NCBI RefSeq assembly: GCF_015223055.1
Contig: NZ_JADFBX010000004.1
Coordinates: 248,001 to 312,000 of the forward strand
Length of the DNA: 64,000 nucleotides
Source: Pedobacter sp. MC2016-24
Lineage (GTDB): Bacteria > Bacteroidota > Bacteroidia > Sphingobacteriales > Sphingobacteriaceae
Direction of reading: 5' to 3'
In this document: piece by piece, positions 1-8,348 of the stretch
Numbering within the stretch: the stretch's first letter is position 1
How the letters are laid out: every line of letters starts with the position of its first letter
Notes under the pieces: generated by a model
Told to the model about the DNA's origin: nothing
The model's input: the letters and a program-made list of their open reading frames with translations, nothing else
Databases searched by the model: none
Made by a program: the position numbers and the translations under genes

Positions 1-821
1 TGGAAAGACGCTTTTTTGCCAGTTTTATAAAAAAATCAAAAGATAAAATGCAGGCTTTAAATGAGGAATGGACAAACCTTTCTAAGGCAAAGCAAAAAGG
101 GGAGATCATTGACCAGTCGCGCTACATGCAAACATTATATGCACTGTTTGATGCGGAAAAGGAATACACTGGACAATGCATTGATTTCGCTAAAAAATAC
201 CCTTCAAAATATTACGCAGGAGTAGCATTAAGATCTGTGTTTACCGGAGCTGATGGACGTTCAGGGAGGATAGAAGATGAACGGCTTTATCAAGATGCGC
301 AGGATGTTAAAGTGGCTTACGCCGGACTGACGCCGGCCATTAAAAAACTACGTCCGGCCGAAGCTGTTAAATTCAGCTATACTGAAATTCTGGAAGCAAA
401 ACGGGCAAATGTAAAAGCTACAAACTTTGTACAACATACGGCAGATGGCAAAGCTGTTGGTTTGAATGATTACAGGGGCAAATATGTATTTGTCGATTTT
501 TGGGCTTCCTGGTGCGGGCCATGCCGTGGTGAAAATCCAAATGTATTGAGGGCGTATCATATGTATAAGCCTGCGGGACTGGAAATACTTGGGGTTTCTT
601 TTGATGATAAAAAAGAGGCCTGGTTAAAAGCTGTTGAAGAGGATGGCATGCCCTGGACACAAATCAGTGCATTGAAGGGTTTTGAAAATGAAGCTGCGAA
701 GATTTATAACATTCAGGGTATTCCTTCAAGTTTGCTGATCAGTCCTGAAGGTAAAATTATCGCTTACAACCTCAGAGGTCAAAATCTGGAAAAGAAACTT
801 GCAGAGATTTTTAAAAAATAA
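1..821 (+). CDS. TlpA-like thioredoxin-fold thiol:disulfide oxidoreductase, 5' partial
   Basis: The reading frame is open to the left edge (first whole codon at base 3, no stop before the ATG at 48), so this is the C-terminal part of a longer protein. The last ~130 residues form a TlpA/AhpC-TSA thioredoxin domain with the redox motif WCGPC inside FWASWCGPCRGENP and the cis-proline region GIPSSLLISPEGKI. The helical region before it resembles the DUF4369-linked stretch common in Bacteroidota TlpA proteins. Such proteins are normally exported and reduce or isomerise disulfides in the periplasm; the signal peptide would lie outside the window. The domain call is sure, the exact substrate is unknown. 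Confidence 0.9.
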   Translation, partial: ERRFFASFIKKSKDKMQALNEEWTNLSKAKQKGEIIDQSRYMQTLYALFDAEKEYTGQCIDFAKKYPSKYYAGVALRSVFTGADGRSGRIEDERLYQDAQDVKVAYAGLTPAIKKLRPAEAVKFSYTEILEAKRANVKATNFVQHTADGKAVGLNDYRGKYVFVDFWASWCGPCRGENPNVLRAYHMYKPAGLEILGVSFDDKKEAWLKAVEEDGMPWTQISALKGFENEAAKIYNIQGIPSSLLISPEGKIIAYNLRGQNLEKKLAEIFKK

Positions 822-826
822 TTGCC

Positions 827-881
827 AGCTTGTATGATACATTCGTCATAATTTCGGAATGATGAATGTATCATACAAGCT
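827..881. terminator. Long inverted repeat between convergent genes
   Basis: A 23-bp stem (827-849 against 859-881) pairs completely except for one G:U, with a 9-nt loop. It lies between the TlpA gene and the convergent receiver gene. No clear U-tract follows either arm, so a bidirectional terminator is likely but not proven. Confidence 0.55.
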
Positions 882-887
882 GTTATG

Positions 888-1295
888 TTACACCGAATAT
901 TGTACAAGCAGATCCTTCAATTCCTTCAAAAACAATGGTTTTTTCAACAACCGGATCACAAACGGATTGGCCTGTGCCCGTTGAATATCCCCAAAATCCA
1001 GGGTAGAGGAGAGGATCGCAACCAAACATTTATCTGTAAACTGGGTTGGCAGTTTCTTATATCTTTCTAAAAAATCAAAACCATCCATGTCTGGCATCTG
1101 AATATCCAGTAAAATAAAATCTGGCAGAAGGCTTTCGTTATTTAAATTTTGGTGGATATAGGTAAGTCCTGATTCTGCCGATTGGCAAAGCACTATTTCT
1201 TCAAATAATTTAGAAATTTCAATGATTTTAGAATTGATTTTTAAGTCAACTTCATTGTCATCGATTAACAATACTGTCTTCTTTTTACTTAGCAT
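888..1295 (-). CDS. Single-domain response regulator (receiver only)
   Basis: This 135-residue protein is a lone REC domain: acidic pair D12/D13, phosphoacceptor D64 in DFILLDIQMPDMDGF, and the conserved Lys in LLKKPLF near residue 118. There is no output domain, so it probably relays phosphate or acts by protein contact, in the manner of CheY or Rcp1. Its start overlaps the end of the upstream receiver-kinase gene by 11 bp, which implies co-translation and that the hybrid kinase may be its partner. It is the last gene of the five-gene minus-strand cluster. Confidence 0.9.
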   Translation of the reverse strand: MLSKKKTVLLIDDNEVDLKINSKIIEISKLFEEIVLCQSAESGLTYIHQNLNNESLLPDFILLDIQMPDMDGFDFLERYKKLPTQFTDKCLVAILSSTLDFGDIQRAQANPFVIRLLKKPLFLKELKDLLVQYSV

Positions 1296-2364
1296 TTGGG
1301 ATGGTTATTTTAAAAGTAGTGCCCTCAGCAAGATCTGAACTCACAGCAATTTTTCCATTAATTTTATTCAAGGCTTCCTTCACAATGAATAGCCCTAATC
1401 CACTACCATGATTAACTTTACTTTTGAAAAACTGGGTGAATATTTTTTCGAGATGCTCATTGAGTATCCCCATACCATTGTCACTGATCGAGATTTCTGC
1501 TTCCGCTGGATTCACAGCGATGGTGATGTCCACTCTTTTATCTGTAGCGCCCTCTTTCTGATATTTAATTGCATTGGAAATCAGATTTCCCAAAATAACC
1601 TCGATCCTGAAAACATCTCCAAAAAATGGTTCTGATTGATCTATCGTTACATTAAACCTGGTCTCTTTATCACTATAAGAATACAGATCAATAAGCTCTC
1701 TGACCAGTTTACGGAATTCAATGGGTGTATGTTCAGAAATAGTTTTGTTGTTTTTGTAATACTGTAGCGTTTTTTGGATGTAATAATCCAGCTTATTGGA
1801 ACAAGTTTCAATAAGGCCCCAGTATTCTCCACTGGATTCGAATAAGGATTCCATTTTTACCAGGTTGACAATTCCCATGACAGACACCAATGGCGCCCTG
1901 AGTTCATGTGAAATGCTGTAAATGAACCTGTTTAGCTCATCGTTTGTTTTTTCCAGTTCTGCAACTTTATTTCTGAGATCTATTTTTGCTTTATACGCAT
2001 CGTATGCGTTTTTTATCGAATTGTGTAACTCCAGATCATTCCAGGGTTTCGTAATGTAACGGTAAATATCCCCATGATTAATCGCATCGGCTAACGCTTC
2101 AATATCGGTATAACCTGTAAGCAGGATACGTACCGGATCAGGAAAGGAATACGTAATACTCTTAAAAAATTCTACACCAGTAATGCCTGGCATTTTTTGA
2201 TCGGCCAGAATAACATGAATAGAAATATTTTCTAATATTTTTAAACCATCAGCCGCAGATATTGCTGTATAGATTTCATACTGCCGTCTGAAACTAGCCT
2301 TAAAAGCATGCAGGTTATTCTCCTCATCATCAATGTAAAGAACGCGTACAAGTGGTGTATTCAT
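1285..2364 (-). CDS. Receiver-histidine kinase hybrid (REC-HisKA-HATPase)
   Basis: The 359-residue soluble protein has an N-terminal receiver (residues ~5-125; D12/D13, phosphoacceptor D55, K106 in KPW), a short coiled coil, a HisKA domain with phosphorylatable H153 in SISHELRAP, and a C-terminal HATPase with N box LISNAIKY, G1 box ISDNGMGI and G2 box GSGLGLFIVKE. There is no membrane segment. It could receive phosphate from the 7TM kinase encoded 14 bp upstream and pass it to the lone receiver downstream. Its receiver is strongly similar to the separate receiver protein at 7857-8324, including the stretches FPDPxRILLTGY and KPW, so one is probably a duplicate of the other. Confidence 0.9.
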   Translation of the reverse strand: MNTPLVRVLYIDDEENNLHAFKASFRRQYEIYTAISAADGLKILENISIHVILADQKMPGITGVEFFKSITYSFPDPVRILLTGYTDIEALADAINHGDIYRYITKPWNDLELHNSIKNAYDAYKAKIDLRNKVAELEKTNDELNRFIYSISHELRAPLVSVMGIVNLVKMESLFESSGEYWGLIETCSNKLDYYIQKTLQYYKNNKTISEHTPIEFRKLVRELIDLYSYSDKETRFNVTIDQSEPFFGDVFRIEVILGNLISNAIKYQKEGATDKRVDITIAVNPAEAEISISDNGMGILNEHLEKIFTQFFKSKVNHGSGLGLFIVKEALNKINGKIAVSSDLAEGTTFKITIPNAK

Positions 2365-2378
2365 GGCTTAGGCGGTTT

Positions 2379-4568
2379 TTAATTTACCGGTAAGGTAATA
2401 ATAAATTCTGTTCCAACATTAATTTTTGAGATAACATCTATATGTCCATGATGATTTTCTATAATTCTGAAAACAATCGACAAACCCAAACCGGTTCCCT
2501 CACCAATGTCTTTTGTCGTAAAAAACGGTTCAAATATTTTTTGTTTAACTTCATCCGACATCCCCGTTCCAGAGTCTTTTATGCTAATTTTCACCTGATT
2601 ATCTTCAAACCACGTTTTAATGGCTAATGTTCCAATCTCATTTTTTGGTTCCTTTGTTTTGATTGCATGAATCGCGTTGGTAATCAGGTTCATAAATACC
2701 TGGTTGATTTTTCCAGGCATACACTCTACGTTTGGAATATTGCCAAATTCTTTGATCAGGTTCATGTTGTCCGGAAAAGTGTTTCGAACCAGGACTAAAG
2801 TAGAGGCCAGGCCTTCGTTCAAATCCACCGCTTTGGTGTCATTCTCGTCCAGCCTGCTAAAGTTTTTAAGGCTTCGGATGATTTCGGCAGTTCGCTTGGC
2901 ACCCTCACTGATTCCTGAAAGTAGGGATTGAATCTCGTCTCTCACAAAGGGTAGATCGATCTGTCTTTTATAGGCATCAATTTTACTGATCTGAGGCCCC
3001 AGCTCTGCAGTAAGATCCAGCTTTTCGTACATGTGTATCAGGTTGTTCAGGTCATTGATGTCCAGCTCAAGCGGCTTGATGTTAGAGGTTACAAAATTGA
3101 TCGGGTTGTTGATCTCATGGGCAATCCCTGCGGTAAGCTGACCAAGTCCGGCCATTTTTTCTGCATCCACCAACTGCGACTGTGCTTCTTTCAGGTTGTC
3201 CATCGCTTCGTTTAAGTTCTGGTTGGTTTCTTCCAAAGCCTCGGTACGCTCTTTCACTTTCTGTTCAAGCATCACATTTTGCTCCCTTACAATTCTTTCA
3301 TTTTCATGTAAGGCTTTTAAAGTTTCTTCCTGTGAACGCTCTTTTTCCTGTTTAAAGATGTTGATCTTATCAGCAAGTGCAAAAGACAGCAGTGTTACTT
3401 CAGCTGCCGATCCAAATAGGATTGAATATGCCGTAAATGTATTGTATGGTAATATTCCGTAATCTTTCAGCACATAAATTACAATCCCAATCATTAAGGA
3501 TGACCAGCCAATCAAATAGTACTTGGCCTCTGCATAACCCTTTTTGTACAGGTATACAGAGATGCCTAAAATCGCGATAGCAACAATAGGTTGCGTAAGC
3601 AGGATCTGATTGAACGTAAAGGAGTAAATACCCAATAAACTGGTTACGATAAATACCAGATAGATCACCTGGAAAAATCTCAGCAAGATTAAGATTTTCG
3701 GGGCTATCTTTTTAATGTGCATAAACTCAATGAGGAACTGAACGCCCACAATGCTGACCAGGCAAGTGAAAATGAAAACACTGTAATTGCCAAACCAGGG
3801 CCAGTTAGGCCACAAATATTTGTACGTAAATCCGATTAATGAGGCTTGCGTTAATCCAATAAAAAAGGTGTGTAATACGTAGTAAAGATAACTCAGATCC
3901 TTAACACTATAATACACAAATAAATTATACAGGAACATCACGATAATAATGCCGCAGTAAATCCCAAACCATAAGGTCTGGTTTGAAACTTCAGCTGTAA
4001 GCTTTTCCTCGTGGATAATTCTGATCGGCAAGAGAATTTGTTTGTGACTTCTTACTTTCATGTAAAAAGTCTTGGTATCCCCAGGCTTTAAATCAAGCTT
4101 GAAAAGGAAGTTCACACTCTGTTCGTAGATGCGCGCTGAAAACGGGAATTTCTCCCCCTGTTTAATGACATGATATTTACTGGCTTGATGATCTATCGGG
4201 GAATATAGGTATGCTTCCTCCAGCAGCGGCTGGATCACCTCAAGCAGATTGTTGACTTGTGGACCATTATTTTTAATGGTGAACCTGAGCCAGAATGTAG
4301 ATTTTGATACCTGGAAATTAACAATCTCTTTGTCAAAAGACATGTATTTTTTTGACCTGATCACCTCATCAAAACTGAAATTGTTCTCTTTATCTTCCAG
4401 ATAAGAGATGTAAGTGCCAATCAATTTAGGATCATATTTTTTTTCAATGGTCAGTACCGGCGTATTGGAATACCCCAATTTGCTGACTAAACTCAAAATC
4501 AGAATAAATACAAATCTCCATAGCAGATTACCACCACCGGAAGAGATCAAATTTTTAAGTCGCATCAT
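2379..4568 (-). CDS. 7TMR-DISM sensor histidine kinase
   Basis: The 729 residues read as an N-terminal hydrophobic segment (~16-34), a 7TMR-DISMED2-type extracytoplasmic beta domain (~40-185), seven membrane helices (~195-400), a coiled coil (~405-470), a HisKA with H484 in GIAHEINNP, and a HATPase (N box LITNAIHAI, IKDSGTGM, GEGTGLGLSIV). DISMED2 domains are predicted carbohydrate or small-ligand binders (family knowledge). The start codon overlaps the stop of the GNAT-like gene (ATGA, 4 bp), which ties the sensor translationally to a putative small-molecule enzyme. The ligand is unknown. Confidence 0.93.
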   Translation of the reverse strand: MMRLKNLISSGGGNLLWRFVFILILSLVSKLGYSNTPVLTIEKKYDPKLIGTYISYLEDKENNFSFDEVIRSKKYMSFDKEIVNFQVSKSTFWLRFTIKNNGPQVNNLLEVIQPLLEEAYLYSPIDHQASKYHVIKQGEKFPFSARIYEQSVNFLFKLDLKPGDTKTFYMKVRSHKQILLPIRIIHEEKLTAEVSNQTLWFGIYCGIIIVMFLYNLFVYYSVKDLSYLYYVLHTFFIGLTQASLIGFTYKYLWPNWPWFGNYSVFIFTCLVSIVGVQFLIEFMHIKKIAPKILILLRFFQVIYLVFIVTSLLGIYSFTFNQILLTQPIVAIAILGISVYLYKKGYAEAKYYLIGWSSLMIGIVIYVLKDYGILPYNTFTAYSILFGSAAEVTLLSFALADKINIFKQEKERSQEETLKALHENERIVREQNVMLEQKVKERTEALEETNQNLNEAMDNLKEAQSQLVDAEKMAGLGQLTAGIAHEINNPINFVTSNIKPLELDINDLNNLIHMYEKLDLTAELGPQISKIDAYKRQIDLPFVRDEIQSLLSGISEGAKRTAEIIRSLKNFSRLDENDTKAVDLNEGLASTLVLVRNTFPDNMNLIKEFGNIPNVECMPGKINQVFMNLITNAIHAIKTKEPKNEIGTLAIKTWFEDNQVKISIKDSGTGMSDEVKQKIFEPFFTTKDIGEGTGLGLSIVFRIIENHHGHIDVISKINVGTEFIITLPVN

Positions 4569-5251
4569 GATAACTTCAGGTTGTAATTTATTTCAAAGGT
4601 GTTTTTTGCATTAGATTCTACCCTTGTCAATAACGGATCTTCCCTTAATTTAAAAATAATCTCCTGCTCATTAGGGAGTGCCAATGGTAAACCCACTACA
4701 TCTTTAACGATGATACTGGTTGCAATCAAATCAATTTTAGGATAAATGAATGTGCCCTCATTACCTATTGATTTTTCAATCTCAAATCCTTTTTCAACAC
4801 TGATACGGAGCGTATGAGGCGCGCAAAGTGCAAATAAAGTAGACAATTTGAGCTCCGGTATAATACTGATCCCAGCCCTCATTAATATATAGCTGCCGAT
4901 TCCCCAGCCTGCCGTAGTTTTAGAGTTCCATAAGCCACAAAGTTCAGCTGTTCCACCTTCACGGTAACCATCAATCAATTTGTACACATTTTTATCTACG
5001 AGCGCTACAGCATCTTCCATAGGAAGTCTGGTTTTTCCATCAGCAATGTGTATCCTGATGCCACCAACTGTTTCGCCAGTCTCTTCAATTTCTGCAATAA
5101 TTACATAAACTGCCGGGTTGTAAAACCAGTCTGTACTTGAAGAAGTTACTTTTGTTACCCCATAATCAAGCAGTACTTTGGCATGCCCTTCAGCAAATTT
5201 CTCACAAGAGCCTAAATCATCAATAGCCCTGAATAACCTTAATTTTAACAT
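4565..5251 (-). CDS. GNAT-fold protein, possibly an acyltransferase or signal synthase
   Basis: I do not recognise a named family, but the 228 residues have the layout of a GNAT N-acyltransferase: a beta strand at ~62-69, a motif-A-like segment with GWGIGS (115-120) where the acyl-CoA pyrophosphate loop would sit, and a motif-B-like segment ending in SVEKGFE (151-157). The length and the TAELCGLW strand also recall LuxI/FeeM-type acyl amino acid or lactone synthases, which are GNAT relatives. It lies 13 bp after the E1-nitroreductase gene and overlaps the 7TM kinase by 4 bp. An acyltransferase role is inference from fold motifs only. Confidence 0.6.
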   Translation of the reverse strand: MLKLRLFRAIDDLGSCEKFAEGHAKVLLDYGVTKVTSSSTDWFYNPAVYVIIAEIEETGETVGGIRIHIADGKTRLPMEDAVALVDKNVYKLIDGYREGGTAELCGLWNSKTTAGWGIGSYILMRAGISIIPELKLSTLFALCAPHTLRISVEKGFEIEKSIGNEGTFIYPKIDLIATSIIVKDVVGLPLALPNEQEIIFKLREDPLLTRVESNAKNTFEINYNLKLS

Positions 5252-5264
5252 CTACCTTCCTGGA

Positions 5265-7547
5265 TTAATGTTTAGTGAAGAAAAGCTTGTCTATTGATCT
5301 TCTCAATGCCCGTTTATCCGGTGTTCCTGAAGTTGTTAACCTGAAAACAAAAACAGGATACCTGTTGCTTTCAAGAGCTAATATATTGGAGAACTTTTGA
5401 CTGATGTCTTTCATTTCTTGTCTTTCATAATTGTTAAACTCTGATTCTTCTGACAAGAACAGTTCATTCATAAATACGATCTGAGAAATTGGTTGAAAAG
5501 AAATGGAGCGGTAATTTGCTTCCAACCAAACGCGCTCAAGCGCCCTTCCGCCTTGTAAAAAATCCAGGGGTTCATGACCATTCATGCTAATCACCCCAAT
5601 TGATGAAGCATTAAGAACGGATTCATTGGAAATCTTTTTGAATCCATGGCCTTGTTCCATCTTTCTCAAAAAATCAATTGCTTTTGGATCTTTGGCTATG
5701 GTCAACGCGGCCAGTTCACTAGGTTTCATATTGAGTGTGCCTACATCCAAACCGTCTCCGCTTTCTTCAATTTCTTCCTGACTAAATCTCAATTCTTTTA
5801 CAAAAGTATCGTAATGTCCCCTTGGATGTAAAAAACGCAGGCGTTCGGTATTTGTTAAGATTTCTGCAAACTGGTGCAGTTCTGCTTCCTCATCAAAGAT
5901 GTGGAGTTTTGCATTTGGGATAGTTGACACAATGGATTGTAAGGCCGCTGTATCGTCATCGCCGATCAGTTTCCGTTCGGTTACATTCCTGTTCGTCAGC
6001 CTGGTGCCAATGATAGGAGCGAGGTAAACGATTTCATTTTTTTTCGGCTGCTCGTCAAAGGAAAGTACCGCAATTAGCCGATGGTCATCCTGTATTGGCA
6101 GCAAATGTTCAGTAACTGTTAAGCCCAGGTCATTCGATACAATCTGGATGTTTTCAAGCATTGCACCGAAACCAATGTACGAGCCCAGATTGTTATAATC
6201 GAGTAAAGAGTAAGAGTAATGAATATCATGGAAAATGAAAAGCCTGTTATCCTGATATAAAAATTTCCAGGGCTGCGCATTTCCACCGGAAGGAGCGAGC
6301 ATTGCCGCCTGAATAATTTTCTCTAACTTTTCTTCCGCAATTTTATGCGATACACCTTCAGGTAAATATTTAGCCGATAGCTTTTCAAGATCAGTAAGTG
6401 TCAGTTCCGCAGGTCCGTCATATTGATGTGTCTCCGCATTTGTTTTACGATCTGAGATCATATCTTCAAAGTCGATATAATACCGTCCGGAATCATGATA
6501 CTGGTCCAGTAAAATCCGACGAGATACATCTGTCGTCAACGCTCCACCCAATACTACTGATGAAGCCAACTGAGGCCAGGTATTGATGGATTGTTCCACT
6601 TCAAGCATAGATGCTTTCAGGCGCGTCGAAATCTGTTCCGCACCAATCATCTTCAGGATATAAGGGATTTTCTCCTCGTTGCTCAGATCTTTGATGTTTT
6701 CAGGATCCAGTCCATCTGCCAGGCCATGTAGGATCGGGCGATCAGGTTCCAGATCAAAACGTTCTACGTCCAGCATTCCACGGTCGTTGGTATCCATCAC
6801 TACAGGAATACCAAGTGATTTCGCTTTGAAACGGCTTTCTATTTTGATGTCGAGTCCATCGCAAACTTCTATCAACAGATCAAGTTTGCCGTCTGCTGTA
6901 AAAAACTGGTCAATATTATCTTTTGTTAATCCGTCATTAAATATTTTGACAGTTAAAAATGGATCAATTTCTGCAATTTCCCGTGCAGCAATGACCGTTT
7001 TGCTGAGGCCTAAATTGTGAATTCCTGTGCGAAGACGATTCAGATTACTCAACTCAGCCGTATCAAAATCTGCAAGGCGTAGCTCTCCGCAGGTACGTTC
7101 CATGGCAATGGTCAATGCGATTGACTGCCCTACAGATAAACCTACAATTCCAATTTTCTTTTGATTTAAAAGATCTTGCTCTTCACGGGTTATTTTATAT
7201 CGGTTTCTATTGGTTCTGACTTCAATAAACTCTTCTTTGTCGAGCGCATGTACAAGTCTGTTTAACCATGGGTAATAAATCCAAACCCCGTATTCCTGTA
7301 AATTATTATTGTTCAGGTGTTGTATTTTTAGCTGGTCAAGCGTCGCGCGGTTGGGTTTTTTAATTTCCGGATGCTTTGATTTTACCAGGTCATCCAGTTG
7401 CGTGCTAATCTGATCGCAGATGATGATGTCAGGTTTCTGCCTAAGCAATTCCTGCAGGCTATTTTTATCTTCTTCCAGGTAAATTCTAAAAAATAACGGT
7501 GCTGCAAATGAGCGGTCCGTTGTTGTTTGATTTTCAAGTAATAACAT
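5265..7547 (-). CDS. E1/ThiF-nitroreductase fusion, Rv1355c (MoeY)-like
   Basis: A 760-residue bifunctional protein. Residues ~110-380 are a ThiF/MoeB/E1 domain: nucleotide-binding GLSVG (136-140), acidic D160/D162, NLNR with R171 and R173, K183, and D230 in the VCDGLD segment, the usual E1 adenylation set. The MoeB zinc cysteine pairs are not seen. Residues ~405-760 form a nitroreductase-like flavin domain with APSGGNAQPW (418-427). This architecture matches the family named after mycobacterial Rv1355c, whose reaction is not established. It could activate a carboxylate by adenylation and carry out an FMN-dependent redox step. It is the first gene of the cluster, with its promoter in 7548-7856. 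Confidence 0.85.
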   Translation of the reverse strand: MLLLENQTTTDRSFAAPLFFRIYLEEDKNSLQELLRQKPDIIICDQISTQLDDLVKSKHPEIKKPNRATLDQLKIQHLNNNNLQEYGVWIYYPWLNRLVHALDKEEFIEVRTNRNRYKITREEQDLLNQKKIGIVGLSVGQSIALTIAMERTCGELRLADFDTAELSNLNRLRTGIHNLGLSKTVIAAREIAEIDPFLTVKIFNDGLTKDNIDQFFTADGKLDLLIEVCDGLDIKIESRFKAKSLGIPVVMDTNDRGMLDVERFDLEPDRPILHGLADGLDPENIKDLSNEEKIPYILKMIGAEQISTRLKASMLEVEQSINTWPQLASSVVLGGALTTDVSRRILLDQYHDSGRYYIDFEDMISDRKTNAETHQYDGPAELTLTDLEKLSAKYLPEGVSHKIAEEKLEKIIQAAMLAPSGGNAQPWKFLYQDNRLFIFHDIHYSYSLLDYNNLGSYIGFGAMLENIQIVSNDLGLTVTEHLLPIQDDHRLIAVLSFDEQPKKNEIVYLAPIIGTRLTNRNVTERKLIGDDDTAALQSIVSTIPNAKLHIFDEEAELHQFAEILTNTERLRFLHPRGHYDTFVKELRFSQEEIEESGDGLDVGTLNMKPSELAALTIAKDPKAIDFLRKMEQGHGFKKISNESVLNASSIGVISMNGHEPLDFLQGGRALERVWLEANYRSISFQPISQIVFMNELFLSEESEFNNYERQEMKDISQKFSNILALESNRYPVFVFRLTTSGTPDKRALRRSIDKLFFTKH

Positions 7548-7574
7548 CTTATGAATGATGGAAATTAAGCCCTA

Positions 7575-7597
7575 TTGTTTCATTTCTATTGAAACAA
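7575..7597. promoter_or_regulatory. Inverted repeat, possible operator
   Basis: TTGTTTCA and TGAAACAA are perfect 8-bp arms separated by 7 bp. They overlap the minus-strand -7-like element of the E1-nitroreductase gene, the right place for a repressor or activator dimer site. Confidence 0.45.
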
Positions 7598-7602
7598 AAA
7601 TA
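7595..7602 (-). promoter_or_regulatory. -7 promoter element for the E1-nitroreductase operon
   Basis: Read on the minus strand this is TATTTTTG, a match to the Bacteroidota -7 consensus TAnnTTTG, 47 bp upstream of the ATG at 7547. No convincing -33 TTTG was found at the usual distance. Confidence 0.45.
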
Positions 7603-7856
7603 GCTATATTTAACGTATTATTGTTGTTTATAGTTGTATTTAATCACTTTTGTATAGTTTTACGATTTATTCTGTAAAAACCAGCTGAGGTAGATGTGAA
7701 CAGCATTGTAAGATTAGCAATTGTACAACTGACTTTTGTTTGCCTTAAGTCAAATTATACAGAAAATAATAGCCGGAAAAACTTTTTAATAACGAAAAGA
7801 TTTCTTAAATTAATAAAAGCAATATATTTAGAAAACAAAACGCAACGGAGAATAAA

Positions 7857-8324
7857 ATGGATCCAAACCTTTCAATAAATGTTTTATACGTAGATGATGA
7901 AGTACATAATCTAAACTCTTTTAAGGCAGGTTTCAGGAGACTGTTTAACGTTTTTACTGCGGAATCTGCGATGGAAGGACGTAAAATTCTGGAAACTGAA
8001 ATGATTCACATCATCATTACCGATCAAAGGATGCCCGTGATGACGGGTATAGAATTCCTGGAATCTATTATTCCTTTTTTTCCAGATCCCATTAGAATTT
8101 TATTAACGGGATACGCTGATATCAATGCCGTAATTGATGCCATCAATAAAGGACAGGTGTATAAATATGTTCAAAAGCCCTGGATGGACGAAGATTTGAG
8201 AATAAATATAGAAAAAGCATTCGAAATTTATTCTTTGAGAAGAGACAACAAAGAATTGACAGAAAAATTATTACAGGCAAATCAACAACTAGAATTTTTA
8301 TTACGACAAAATCTACTATCTTAG
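7857..8324 (+). CDS. Response regulator, receiver plus C-terminal coiled coil
   Basis: The 155 residues hold a receiver (D13/D14, phosphoacceptor D56 in IIITDQRMP, Lys in the KPW motif) followed by a ~30-residue helical tail and no DNA-binding or enzymatic output. It is a close paralogue of the receiver fused to the kinase at 1285-2364. It is divergent from the E1/GNAT/kinase cluster and 24 bp upstream of the T9SS surface protein gene, so it may be transcribed with that gene and link the two units. A short stem (AGATATCC/GGGTATCT) lies over its stop codon. Confidence 0.9.
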   Translation: MDPNLSINVLYVDDEVHNLNSFKAGFRRLFNVFTAESAMEGRKILETEMIHIIITDQRMPVMTGIEFLESIIPFFPDPIRILLTGYADINAVIDAINKGQVYKYVQKPWMDEDLRINIEKAFEIYSLRRDNKELTEKLLQANQQLEFLLRQNLLS

Positions 8325-8348
8325 ATATCCTAAAGGGTATCTAGGTGT

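Larger units (their letters stand above)
7548..7856. other. Divergent intergenic region of the signalling cluster
   Basis: These 309 bp of AT-rich DNA separate the minus-strand cluster from the plus-strand receiver gene. They hold a minus-strand -7-like element (7595-7602) and an inverted repeat (7575-7597). A 60-codon frame at 7696 crosses into the receiver gene in another frame and looks spurious. I see no RNA gene. Confidence 0.6.

Noticed and set aside
7696..7878. 60-codon frame before the receiver gene
   Set aside because: It overlaps the true receiver start in another frame and has no protein-like features.
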